A stretch of DNA of 64,000 nucleotides from the NCBI RefSeq assembly GCF_024171885.1, contig NZ_JAMTCP010000007.1, positions 62,001 to 126,000 of the forward strand. The letters run 5' to 3'. The position numbers and the translations under genes were made by a program. Positions 26,487 through 35,258 of this stretch are shown piece after piece. How positions within the stretch are numbered: position 1 is the stretch's first letter; the number at the start of each line of letters is the position of its first letter. The DNA comes from Streptoalloteichus tenebrarius (GTDB taxonomy: Bacteria > Actinomycetota > Actinomycetes > Mycobacteriales > Pseudonocardiaceae). A model generated the notes under the pieces. It saw only the letters and a list, made by a program, of their open reading frames with translations, ran no database searches and was not told the DNA's origin.

Positions 26487-27332
26487 TCAGATGCTGTGCG
26501 CCCGGGAGCTGGCGCGCCGGTCGTGGGGCAACCAGGTGAAGCTGTCGGCGCTCGCGCCGCTGGGGCGGTATTCGAGACCGACGTGGCCCGGGTAGCCGTG
26601 GGCGGTGAGCAGGGCGAGCTGGCCGGCGAGGTCGAGTTCGCCGGTTCCCGGCTCGTGGCGTCCAGGTGCGTCGGCGATCTGCACGTGCCCGACGCGGTCG
26701 GCGTGGGCGGTGATCGCGCGGACGGCGTCGTCACCGTTGGCCGCGAGGTGGTACAGGTCGAGCAACAGGCGCAGGTGGTTGTCTACTGTGGACTCCCGTT
26801 CGACGCGCTCGATGACCGCGACGGCGTCGTCGGCGGTCAGCAGGGGGTATCGCGGCGCGCCGCTCACCGGTTCGACCAGGACGACGCCGCCGATCCGTTC
26901 GACCGCCCTCGCCGCCAGCGCCAGGTTCTCCGCCGCCAGAGCGTCCTGTTCCTCGGGGGCGACACCGGCGATCCGATTGCCGTAGAGGGCGTTGAAGGCA
27001 CGACAGCCGAGTTGGTCGCCCACCGCCACCACGACGTCGATGTTGTCGCGGAACTCCTCGGCCCTGCCTGGCCAGGACACCAGCCCCCGGTCGCCGCCCG
27101 GCATGTCGCCGGCGAAGAAGTTCAGCCCCACCAGGCGGACGCCCGCGTCGCGGACCGCGCGGACGAAGGCGTCGACCTGGCGGTCGTCGGGCACGGCGGT
27201 GTCGAACGGCCACCAGAACTCCACGGCGTCGAATCCGGCGGCCCGGGCCGCGGCCGGGCGCTCCAGCAGGGGCAGCTCGGTGAACAGGATCGACAGGTTG
27301 ACGTCGAACCGGACGTCGGGCGGGAACACCAC
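26487..27332 (-). CDS. hyi: Hydroxypyruvate isomerase
   Basis: A 281-residue TIM-barrel isomerase interconverting hydroxypyruvate and tartronate semialdehyde. Family landmarks are FDVNLSILFTELPLLERP at the N-terminus, GFDAVEFWWPFD, LVGLNFFAGDMPGGDRG, LVEPVSGAPRYPL (metal ligand Glu), LLLDLYHLAANGDD, VGHVQIADAPGRHEPGTGEL and the C-terminal VGLEYRPSG. GTG at 27332 is chosen because GAGGAGGG lies 5-6 nt upstream; the longer frame repeats MWKMWKM from the operator region and is not credible. It is first gene of hyi-glxR-gcl-glxK. An inverted repeat shared with allB lies 32 bp upstream. Confidence 0.93.
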   Translation of the reverse strand: MVFPPDVRFDVNLSILFTELPLLERPAAARAAGFDAVEFWWPFDTAVPDDRQVDAFVRAVRDAGVRLVGLNFFAGDMPGGDRGLVSWPGRAEEFRDNIDVVVAVGDQLGCRAFNALYGNRIAGVAPEEQDALAAENLALAARAVERIGGVVLVEPVSGAPRYPLLTADDAVAVIERVERESTVDNHLRLLLDLYHLAANGDDAVRAITAHADRVGHVQIADAPGRHEPGTGELDLAGQLALLTAHGYPGHVGLEYRPSGASADSFTWLPHDRRASSRAHSI

Positions 27333-27363
27333 GCGCCCTCCTCGTGTCCACATCTTCCACATC

Positions 27364-27378
27364 TTCCACATATCGGAA
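27364..27378. promoter_or_regulatory. Candidate operator, TTCCA-N5-CGGAA, upstream of hyi
   Basis: TTCCACATATCGGAA is the mirror form of the repeat upstream of allB (17735-17749): read on the other strand both are TTCCR-N5-YGGAA. It lies in an AT-rich patch (GGAAAACTAATTTTGTTGTG) that must contain the hyi promoter. A further half-site, TTCCACATC, adjoins it. A regulator common to allantoin and glyoxylate genes is the simplest reading. Confidence 0.5.
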
Positions 27379-27705
27379 AACTAATTTTGTTGTGCGGAAG
27401 TGACGGTAGGGCGGGCGCGCGACACCGTCAAGGTCCCGTGAGCGGTCGCCGACAGCCGAGAACGGAGAACGGCGGACCGGGTGGAACGCAACGACGGCGC
27501 GACTCTCCACGAGCAGGCTCGCCGCCACCTCGCCACCTGTGGATCAGCCGACAAACCTCCAGGCACCCGAAGCCGTTCGGGAACGTCGCTCCAGCTCACC
27601 GACCTCGAACGCACCGGACATGCGATCGGGAACCCGCTGAGCACCTCGCCCCAGCACACGAGGAACACGACACGGCCCGGAACCCCCAACCGCATGGTGT
27701 ACGTC
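27379..27705. other. Intergenic region with possible debris of a GntR-type regulator
   Basis: About 330 bp between the hyi promoter and the first CRISPR repeat. The plus-strand frame from 27481 contains GATLHEQARRHLATC and PPGTRSRSGTS, which vaguely resemble the start of GntR-family DNA-binding domains (LYEQVxxHLxxxI...PPGTRLPS). It has no complete domain and runs into the array. I regard it as possible debris only. Nothing else is recognised here. Confidence 0.25.
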
Positions 27706-28525
27706 GACTCACCCCCGCGTGCGCGGGGAGGACGTCGGCGGCAGAACTCACGCGGCGGTGGGCATGGACTCACCCCCGCGTGCGCGGGGAAGACCGCTAC
27801 AGCGTCCCTGCTATCGCCGATCTCATCGACTCACCCCCGCGTGCGCGGGGAGGACTCGTCGTCGCCAGGCTCGTGGTGGTGGCGGCTGGACTCACCCCCG
27901 CGGGCGCGGGGAGGACGGGGCTGGAACTCTCAGAGCGACTGGGTCAGTCGACTCACCCCTGCGGGCGCGGGGAAGACAACTGCACGGCGGCCACGTCCCG
28001 GCCACGGGCCGACTCACCCCCGCGTGCGCGGGGGAAGACTCCATGTCCATCCACGCCTCGCCAGGCATCTCCGACTCACCCCTGCGGGCGCGGGGAGGAC
28101 GTCGGCGGCAGAACTCACGCGGCGGTGGGCATGGACTCACCCCCGCGTGCGCGGGGAGGACGTCGGCGGCAGAACTCACGCGGCGGTGGGCATGGACTCA
28201 CCCCCGCGTGCGCGGGGAAGACTGGACACCGACCCCGTCGCGGTGCGGCATGACCACTCACCCCCGCGTGCGCGGGGAAGACCGCTACAGCGTCCCTGCT
28301 ATCGCCGATCTCATCGACTCACCCCCGCGTGCGCGGGGAGACCGACATTGCCCCCGGGCACAGAGCGCAGCATCCGACTCACCCCCGCGTGCGCGGGGAA
28401 GACCGCAGCGGTCTCCCGCGTGATCGGGAACTCCCGGACTCACCCCCGCGTGCGCGGGGAAGACCATGCGGTGTCCCGACAGATCCCGATCGCGCGAGAC
28501 TCACCCCCGCGTGCGCGGGGAAGAC
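27706..28525 (-). CRISPR. Type I-E-like CRISPR array 1: 14 repeats, 13 spacers
   Basis: The 28-nt repeat starts GACTCACCCCCGCG and ends GCGCGGGGAAGAC on this strand; spacers are 33 nt and the period 61. The reverse complement (GTCTTCCCCGCGCACGCGGG...) is the usual actinobacterial I-E form, and the leader-like sequence lies at the right end, so the array reads leftward. Repeats near the leader are near-perfect. Left-hand ones carry GGGAGGAC or CCTGCGGGC variants, as expected for the old end. One repeat has an extra G (28011) and two lack a base (28256, 28316). Spacers 1, 7 and 8 (starts 27734, 28101, 28162) are identical, and spacers 2 and 10 (27795, 28283) are identical. No cas gene lies in the window. 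Confidence 0.96.
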
Positions 28526-28690
28526 CCTTCGTGAGCTGGGGCGTCAGGGGCGCGTTATTGATTCTTGACCTTGGGGCGGCATGGGACGCACCTTCCTGGG
28601 CGTGCCTGGCGAGGTCGGGTCGGTGATCTGTTGTGGCAGGTCGGAAGTAGATCACGACAAGTACGGCCGTGGGGAGGACGAGCGTGATCC
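28526..28690 (-). promoter_or_regulatory. Leader of CRISPR array 1
   Basis: Immediately right of the last repeat begins CCTTCGTGAGCTGGGGCGTC, followed by an AT-enriched patch (GCGTTATTGATTCTTGACC) and further on GTCGGTGATCTGTTGTGGCA and GTAGATCACGAC. The same elements in the same order follow array 2 at 29472. The paired leaders fix the transcription direction as leftward and show that leader and array were duplicated as a unit. Confidence 0.8.
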
Positions 28691-28711
28691 ACACGCAGTA
28701 CGCCCCGGAGA

Positions 28712-29471
28712 GAACTCACCCGCACGCGCGGGGAGGACGCTCTGAGGGTGCGTGTCTCCAGAGGACCGGCCGACTCACCCCTGCGGCAGGCGCGGGGAGC
28801 ACGGTACGTCGGTGCAGGTCTGTGGCCTGTCGCCGGACTTACCCCAGTGGGTGCGGGACGACTGCGATTCCGCCGGAAACACTGGGAGAAGGCCGACCCA
28901 CCTCCGCCGCAGGCGTAATGAGGGCTCCCATCCGGTGTCGGCCAGGACTGCGGCCGCCGACTCACCCCCGCGTGCGCGGGGAAGACGGCGCGGACGCCAC
29001 GTTCGGGGCCGCGTCGGGCGACTCACCCCCGCAAGCGTGGGGAGGACCTCATCACCAATGACTCGGCCGCCGCAGCATGGGACTCACCCCCAGGTGCGGG
29101 GAAGACCTGGGCTCTGGGGTGCCCCAGCGAATCAGCACCGACTCACCCCGCGGGCGCAGGGAGGACCCCGTGCCCCCATACCAACAGCGCGACCGGCTGG
29201 GGCCCACCCCTGCGGGCGCGGGGAAGACGCCGAGCAGGGCGAGCGTCCCCGCAGCGTTGCCGACTCACCCCCGCAGGCGCGGGGAGGACGGGTTGATGCA
29301 CCCGAACTGTCGGCACACGGTCGACTCACCCCGCGGGCGTGGGGAGGACTCCGCGATCGGCACGTCGTCGGCCAGCCCGAGCGACTCACCCCTGCGGGCG
29401 CGGGGAGGACATCTCGACGCTGCCCGTCGGCACCTATCAGCGAGATTCACCCCTGCGGGCGTGGGGAGGAC
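28712..29471 (-). CRISPR. Type I-E-like CRISPR array 2: about 13 divergent repeats
   Basis: Repeats of the same family as array 1, but many are mutated. The four leftmost (from 28712, about 28771, 28835, 28895) have insertions and substitutions. One near 28961 is a perfect copy of the array 1 consensus. The rightmost eight vary between CCCCCGC, CCCTGCGGGC and short forms. The leader-proximal repeat (29444-29471) begins GATTCACCCCTGCGGGCGTG. Spacers remain about 33 nt and all look different. The decay of repeats even next to the leader suggests an array that no longer acquires spacers. Confidence 0.92.
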
Positions 29472-29640
29472 CCTTCGTGAGCTGGGGCGTCAGGGTGCGT
29501 TTTCGATTCTTGGCCTTGAGGGCGGCGTGGGGGTCGCACCTCGCTGGAGTGGCCGGCGGGGTCCGGTCGGTGATCTGTTGTGGCAGGTCGGGAGTAGATC
29601 ACGACCAGCGTGGCCGTGGGGTGATCGGGACAGGGGGCGG
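29472..29640 (-). promoter_or_regulatory. Leader of CRISPR array 2
   Basis: It starts with the same CCTTCGTGAGCTGGGGCGTC as leader 1 and continues with TTTTCGATTCTTGGCCTTGAG, GTCGGTGATCTGTTGTGGCA and GTAGATCACGACCAG. It separates array 2 from the P-type ATPase gene (start 29710), which is transcribed away from it. 29641-29709 holds that gene's upstream region. Confidence 0.75.
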
Positions 29641-29709
29641 GAGCGCTTAGCCGAGGCGTGCGCAGGGAACCCCAGGGGTCCAAGTGACGATCTCGGCGGA
29701 CGGGGTGAC

Positions 29710-32700
29710 ATGGGCACACGTGACACGCGCGCGTCCGATCCACTCGACACCCTGGGTGCGCTCGCCAGGCAGGTCGCCGGGGCCACCCTGGACTACCTGG
29801 GTCGTCCGAGGAACAAGGTGTGGTCCTGCCCTGGTCGGCTGCACGTCGAGGCGCACGGTGTGCACGGGCCGGATGGCGAGCGCGTGGCCCACCGCATCGA
29901 GCGGCTGCTCGAACGGCACCCCGGTGTGCTGTGGGCGCGGGTCAACGCGCCGGCGTCCCGGGTGATCATCGCGGTCACGGACCCGCCGCCCCGCACGGCG
30001 GAGCTGGTGCGGATCGTGGCGAGGGCGGAGGCGGAGCCGGCCAACCGCGCGGAGGAGATGGCCGAGGACGAGCTGCACCACCCGGCGGACGGCACCGCGG
30101 GCACCCGCGTCCTGCCGACCCTGGCGGTGGACGCCGTGGGCCTGGCCCTGTCGGCGGTCACCCGGCTGTTGCCGTTCACCCCGCTGCCCACCGAGCTGGC
30201 CGGGCTGATCTCGGCGGTGGACCTGCACCCGAGGCTGCGCGAGGGCGCGGCCCGTCGGCTGCGCGGCCACGAGCGCGCCGATTCGGTGACGTCGATGGCG
30301 GCCGCGCTGGTGCACGGCCTGGCCACCGGGGGCGCGGGGACCGTCCTGGACGTGGCCCAGCGGGTGGCCCAGTGGCGGGAGGCCCGCGCGCACCAGGCCG
30401 CCTGGTGCCGCGCGGAGAACGAGCTGATCCGAGGGCCGGACGACGCCGGCGCGCAGCCGATGCCCGTCGCACGGGGCGGCGCGCCCGTGGAGGGTCCGGC
30501 CGAGCGGTACGCGCGCCGCGTCCTGGCCGCCGGGTCGGCCGCGTCGGCCCTCACCACGCCGCTGCTCGGCCCGCGCCGGGCGGCCGCGCTCGGCCTGGCC
30601 GCGCTGCCGAAGGCCACCGACGCCGGTCGCGCCGCCTTCGCCGCGCACCTGGGCCGGGTCCTGGCCCGGCGGGGGACGTTGGCCATGGACAGGGCGGTGC
30701 TGCGGCGGCTCGACGTCGTCGACACGGTGGTGATCGACGAGACGGCGCTCCGCACGGGGCGGTCGGTCCTCACGGACCTCGTCCCCCTCCCCGAGGTCGA
30801 GATCGGGCAGGTCACCGAGCACGCGTTCCGGCTCTTCGACGCCGACGCCCCCACCGAGGTGCGCCACGGGGACGGCTGGGTCCTGGGGCCGGTCGACGAG
30901 CTGGACCTCCAGGGCCGGAAGGGTGTGCGGGAACGGCGACGCCTGACGGAGCGCGGAGCGACCACCGTGCTCGGCCTGGCCGAGGGCCGGCGGCTCCAGG
31001 CGGTGCTGGCGGCCACCGAGGAGGTCGCCCCCGGCATGCAGGCCGTGGCGGCGGCCACCAGGCGGGCGGGGCTGCGGCTGCTCGTGGCGTCGAGCCAACC
31101 GAACCGGGACCCCGGGTTCGCCGACGAGGTGATCCCGCACGACGGCCATCTCGTGCGCGCGGTGGGTCGGCTCCAGGAGGCCGGCCACGTCGTGCTGCTG
31201 CTCTCCGCCGACCGGCACGCCCTCGCCAGGGCCGACTGCGGGGTCGGGGTGCACCGGAAGGGCACGCCGCCGCCGTGGGGCGCGCACCTGATCGTGGGCG
31301 CCGACCTGGAGGCCGCGGTGCTGGTGGTGGAGGCGGTCGCGGCCGCGCGCCAGGTGACCAGGGACGGGACGCGGCTGTCCCAGATCTCGACCGGCATCGG
31401 CACGGTGTTGGCGCTGCGGGGCGGGCAGGCGCAGCCCTCGGCGGCCAGCCTGCGCGCGGTCAACACCGGCGCGGCGCTCGCGTTCGCCGACGGCCTGTGG
31501 CGGGCCCACCAGCTCCACACGCGGCAGTCGACGCCGGTGGTCGGGGACACGCCGTGGCACCTGATGCCGCCGGAGGCGGTGTTGCGCCATCTGCGCAGCG
31601 GGTCGGACGGGCTCTCCGCCGAGGAGGTCCGGCGGCGCTGGCGGGCCACCGGTGGACGGCCGTCGCTGGGCACGAGCCTGGGCAGCGCGTTCCTGGAGGA
31701 GTTGGCCAACCCGCTCACGCCGGTGCTGGCCGGCGGCGCCGCGTTGTCCGCCGCGGTCGGCTCGCCGGCCGACGCCGCGCTCGTGGCGGGGGTCGTGGTG
31801 CTCTCGGCGTGGATCGGCACGATCCAGCGGGTGCGCACCGACCGGGCGCTCGCCGACCTGTTGGCGCGCTCGGCCGTCGGGGCGAAGGTCCGCAGGGACG
31901 GGGTCGAACGCGTGGTCACGGCCGAGGAGCTCGTCAGCGGGGACGTGGTCCTGCTGGCGGCCGGGGACGTGGTGCCGGCGGACTGCCGGCTGGTGGAGGC
32001 GTCCGGGCTGGAGGTGGACGAGTCGTCGCTGACCGGCGAGTCGCTGCCGGTGGCGAAGGACCCCGCCCCCGTGGTGGCCGCGGACCTGGCCGAGCGCCGG
32101 TCGATGCTCTACGAGGGGACGACGGTCGCGGCCGGCCACGCCACGGCCGTGGTGGTGGCCACCGGCGAGGCCACCGAGGTCGGGCGGAGCATGGCGGCGG
32201 CCCGGCAGGGCGCGCCGACCACCGGGGTGGAGGCGCGTCTGGGGTCGCTGGGCCGGATGAGCGTGCCGCTGGCGGTGGGGTCGGCGGCGGCGGTCTCCGG
32301 CGCCGGGCTGCTGCGGGGCGCTCCGCTGCGCGACACCCTCGGCGCGGCGGTGAACCTCGCGGTGGCGTCGGTGCCGGAGGGGTTGCCGTTCCTGGTCAAC
32401 GCCGCGCAGCTCGCGGCGGCGCGACGGCTGGCCGACCGGGGCGCGCTGGTGCGCAACCCGCGCACGATCGAGGCGCTGGGCCGGGTGGACGTGTTGTGCT
32501 TCGACAAGACCGGCACGCTGACCGAGGGCCGGCTGCGGCTCAGCGAGGTCGACGACGGGCGCAGGACGCGGCCGCTCGACCAGCTCGACAGTCCACTGAG
32601 GACAGTCCTGGCGGCGGGGCTGCGGGCCACGCCGCAGGCGGAGCGGCCCGAGGAGCTGGCGCACCACACCGACAGGGCCGTGGTGGAGGGCGCCCGCGCC

Positions 32701-34131
32701 GCACGGGTCGATCTGACCACGGCGGCCAGGGGCTGGCGCAAGGTCGAGACGGTGCCGTTCGAGCCGTCGCGGGGCTACCACGCGAGCGTGGGCCGGGCCA
32801 ACGGGCACCTGCTGCTGAGCGTCAAGGGGGCGCCCGAGGTGATCCTCCCCCGCTGCCGGCGTCAGGGGGTCGGCGACGACCAGCGGCCGCTGGACGAGCG
32901 GGGCCGGCGCACGCTCGCGCAGCGGGCCGAGCGGTTGGCGGGGGCCGGCCGACGGGTGCTGGCCGTCGCCGAGAACCGGGGTTCCCGCGTGGCCGACGAC
33001 GCCGGGGAGGACCTGGACGACCTGACCTTCCTCGGTTTCCTCACCCTGGCCGACCCCGTGCGGGGCAGCGCGGCCCCGGCCGCGGCGAAGCTGCGCGAGG
33101 CCGGCGTGCAGATCGTGATGGTCACCGGCGACCACCCGGCGACGGCCGACGCGATCGCCGCCACCGTCCGCTCCGACGGCGACGAGGGCCGCGTGGTCAC
33201 CGGGGCGGAGATCGACGAACTCGACGACAGGGCGCTGGACGAGCTGCTGCCCACAGTGGACGTGATCGCCCGGTGCAGCCCCAGCCAGAAGGTCCGGATC
33301 ATCCAGGCGTACCAACGGTTGGGCCGCGTCGTGGCGATGACCGGCGACGGCGCCAACGACGCGCCGGCGATCCGGTTGGCCGACGTCGGGATCGCGCTCG
33401 GCCGGCGCGGCACGCCGGCGGCCAGGGCCGCGGCCGACCTGGTGGTCACCGACGACCGGTTGGAGACGGTCATCGCCGCCCTGGTCGAGGGCAGGGCGAT
33501 GTGGTCGTCCGTGCGTAAGGCCCTCGCGGTGCTGATCGGCGGCAACCTCGGCGAGATCGCGTTCACCGTGCTCGGCGCGGCGATCACCGGGCGGTCGCCC
33601 CTCAACGCCCGCCAGTTGTTGCTGGTCAACCTGCTCACGGACCTCGCGCCCGCGCTGGCGATCGCCCTGCGGCCACCGCCGGTCGCCGAAGCCAGGGCCG
33701 AGTTGCTGCGGGAGGGGCCCGACACGTCGCTGGGCGTGGCGCTGAACCGGGACGTCGCCCTGCGCGCGGCGATCACCACGCTCGGCGCGACCGGCGCGTG
33801 GGTGGCCGCGCGGCTGACGGGCCGGTCGCGACGGGCCAGCACCGTGGCGCTGGCCGCGCTGGTCGGCACGCAGCTCGGCCAGACCGTGGTCACCGGAGGA
33901 CTGGACAGGAAGGTGATCGGGGCGGGCCTGGGCTCGGCCGCGGTGCTCGCGGCGGCCATCCAGACCCCCGGCGTCAGCCGGTTCTTCGGGTGCACGCCGC
34001 TCGGCCCGGTGGGTTGGGGCATCGCGGGGACCAGCGCGACGACCGCGAGCCTGCTGGGCGCCCTGCTCGGAGGACCGCTGCGGTGGGCGGTTCCGCGCCT
34101 GGAGGCCCGACCGCCGGAACGGCCGAAGTGA
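29710..34131 (+). CDS. ctpI: CtpI-like giant P-type ATPase
   Basis: A 1473-residue membrane ATPase resembling mycobacterial CtpI, a large P-type ATPase of unknown cargo. The N-terminus carries a heavy-metal-domain-like fold (WSCPGRLHVEAHGVHGPDG) without the CxxC motif. Residues about 150-620 look like a degenerate first ATPase half: VVIDETALRTGRSVLTDLV stands where DKTGT would be. The C-terminal half is a complete pump: DESSLTGESLPVAKD (TGES), SVPEGLP (PEGL, as in P2-type Ca2+ pumps), VLCFDKTGTLTEG (phosphorylated Asp), MVTGDHPATADAIA, MTGDGANDAPAIRLADVGI (hinge), and the last TM helices. ATG 29710 begins MGTRDTRASDP; the open frame upstream runs through the CRISPR array and is discounted. 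Confidence 0.88.
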   Translation: MGTRDTRASDPLDTLGALARQVAGATLDYLGRPRNKVWSCPGRLHVEAHGVHGPDGERVAHRIERLLERHPGVLWARVNAPASRVIIAVTDPPPRTAELVRIVARAEAEPANRAEEMAEDELHHPADGTAGTRVLPTLAVDAVGLALSAVTRLLPFTPLPTELAGLISAVDLHPRLREGAARRLRGHERADSVTSMAAALVHGLATGGAGTVLDVAQRVAQWREARAHQAAWCRAENELIRGPDDAGAQPMPVARGGAPVEGPAERYARRVLAAGSAASALTTPLLGPRRAAALGLAALPKATDAGRAAFAAHLGRVLARRGTLAMDRAVLRRLDVVDTVVIDETALRTGRSVLTDLVPLPEVEIGQVTEHAFRLFDADAPTEVRHGDGWVLGPVDELDLQGRKGVRERRRLTERGATTVLGLAEGRRLQAVLAATEEVAPGMQAVAAATRRAGLRLLVASSQPNRDPGFADEVIPHDGHLVRAVGRLQEAGHVVLLLSADRHALARADCGVGVHRKGTPPPWGAHLIVGADLEAAVLVVEAVAAARQVTRDGTRLSQISTGIGTVLALRGGQAQPSAASLRAVNTGAALAFADGLWRAHQLHTRQSTPVVGDTPWHLMPPEAVLRHLRSGSDGLSAEEVRRRWRATGGRPSLGTSLGSAFLEELANPLTPVLAGGAALSAAVGSPADAALVAGVVVLSAWIGTIQRVRTDRALADLLARSAVGAKVRRDGVERVVTAEELVSGDVVLLAAGDVVPADCRLVEASGLEVDESSLTGESLPVAKDPAPVVAADLAERRSMLYEGTTVAAGHATAVVVATGEATEVGRSMAAARQGAPTTGVEARLGSLGRMSVPLAVGSAAAVSGAGLLRGAPLRDTLGAAVNLAVASVPEGLPFLVNAAQLAAARRLADRGALVRNPRTIEALGRVDVLCFDKTGTLTEGRLRLSEVDDGRRTRPLDQLDSPLRTVLAAGLRATPQAERPEELAHHTDRAVVEGARAARVDLTTAARGWRKVETVPFEPSRGYHASVGRANGHLLLSVKGAPEVILPRCRRQGVGDDQRPLDERGRRTLAQRAERLAGAGRRVLAVAENRGSRVADDAGEDLDDLTFLGFLTLADPVRGSAAPAAAKLREAGVQIVMVTGDHPATADAIAATVRSDGDEGRVVTGAEIDELDDRALDELLPTVDVIARCSPSQKVRIIQAYQRLGRVVAMTGDGANDAPAIRLADVGIALGRRGTPAARAAADLVVTDDRLETVIAALVEGRAMWSSVRKALAVLIGGNLGEIAFTVLGAAITGRSPLNARQLLLVNLLTDLAPALAIALRPPPVAEARAELLREGPDTSLGVALNRDVALRAAITTLGATGAWVAARLTGRSRRASTVALAALVGTQLGQTVVTGGLDRKVIGAGLGSAAVLAAAIQTPGVSRFFGCTPLGPVGWGIAGTSATTASLLGALLGGPLRWAVPRLEARPPERPK

Positions 34132-34315
34132 CGTGAGGCCAGAGCCTCCCCTACGCGAGACCCCGGCCGAACCAGCAACGGACACGAGCGCGTCCCGCGC
34201 CGGGCTGAACCACGGCCCCTCGCCCGCACCTGCCCCTTGTTGGGCCGAGGACCCGTGACGGCCGTCGCTGCTAGCTTGAGTCTCAACCTGGCGGCTGATG
34301 GCCCACACCCCAGTT

Positions 34316-34701
34316 GATCACGAGCGAAGCCGGTTCGCCATCGAGCACACCGTCCGCGTGCTCCAACAGATCCTCGGCTGGACCACCCCGGAACTCCGCT
34401 CACTGGCGGCAGACGACCGCTGGGCCTGGCTGCTGATCGCCACCGACACCACACTCCGCCTCGCCCGCGGCCTCAACAGCCGATCCACGCCGCCCGTGGG
34501 AGAAGCCCTGAGAGAAGCCCTGAGAGAAGCCCGTCGCGGCGCACCGCCCGTCCCCGGCCCGGGTCTGAGACGTCCGGCTGAGTGCCCCACCAACACCCCG
34601 CCCTACGCGATGACGTCCACACCGTCACCAGCACGGATAAACAGAAACCCCGCCACGGCAAGAAGCCGCCGAGCAAACCCAAGACCCCGCACAACAGGTG
34701 A
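34316..34701 (+). pseudogene. 3' remnant of a transposase
   Basis: The frame encodes RFAIEHTVRVLQQILGWTTP and DDRWAWLLIATDTTLRLARG, which resemble the C-terminal DDE region of a widespread actinomycete transposase group (RRFDLEHTFRLLKQTLGWTRP, DRWTWLLIAAHTQLRLARP, from memory). The N-terminal two-thirds is missing. A frameshift follows; the basic tail (KQKPRHGKKPPSKPKTPHNR) continues in another frame to the TGA at 34699. A short direct duplication, GAGAAGCCCT, is visible at about 34500-34520. Confidence 0.7.
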
Positions 34702-34716
34702 GAACTCAAGCGAGGT

Positions 34717-35258
34717 CCTGTCCTGTGAGTCTGTGCGGAGCCGGAGGATCGTGGCGGCGATGGTGAGTTCAGCCCGGAAGTAGGCGGTTCGTCTGACAAG
34801 GCGCGACCAGGTCGCGGAACTACCTGAGTCGGTTGAAGCAGCGCTCGACGACGATTCGACCGCGTCGCTCCCGTTCCACCGCGATCGCGTCGAGCAGTGG
34901 CAGCAGTGGTGGGTTGTCGCCGGCCTGGCCTGGGGCGAGCGGGATCGACATCGGCAGGCCATGTCCGTCGACAGCGAAGTGGATCTTGCTGGTCAGCCTG
35001 CCGCGGGGCGAGTCGACGGTGATGGTCCCCTCGACCGCGCCGACGGAGCCATCCTTGATGAACACCTCGTCGAGGATGCGCTCCCAGGTGCCGTCAGCGG
35101 TCGGGATCGCGGTGATCATTTGCGGTTGATCGCGCCCGCGACACCCGTTCCCCGCTACGACGGGCAGCAACGGCTCGGTTCGCACCCCCGCCCTGTCCGT
35201 CAGCTCACCACCCCGTCGTGATCAGCAAGGGCAGCCCAGAATCCCCACAGGACACGCA
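34717..35258 (-). mobile_element. Internally deleted IS5-family insertion sequence
   Basis: The minus-strand frame 34820-35185 has SPRGRLTSKIHFAVDGHGLP and LAPGQAGDNPPLLPLLDAIA, the core of IS5-type transposases, preceded by a compressed EPLLPVVAGNGCRGRD and then a deletion before ADGTWERILDEVF. The downstream part (LVRRTAYFRAELTIAATILRL) is out of frame. The ends carry related inverted sequences: GTCCTGTCCTGTGAGTCTGTG at about 34716 and, on the other strand, GTGCGTGTCCTGTGGGGATT from about 35260. At about 540 bp it is too short to be functional. Confidence 0.75.

Noticed and set aside
25410-28253. Plus-strand frame from the gcl upstream region through glxR, hyi and the CRISPR array
   Set aside because: It translates the CRISPR repeats into PPRARGG-type repeats and opposes two well-supported genes.
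27481-28626. Apparent repeat protein over CRISPR array 1
   Set aside because: The periodic THPRVRGEDxx / SPPRARGG peptides come from the 61-bp array period, not from coding selection.
29077-29709. N-terminal extension of the P-type ATPase through array 2
   Set aside because: It consists of translated CRISPR repeats and leader; the ATPase homology begins after ATG 29710.
29647-34308. 1553-codon minus-strand frame opposite the P-type ATPase
   Set aside because: Arg/Gln/His-rich shadow frame; the plus strand carries DKTGT, TGES and GDGANDAP motifs.
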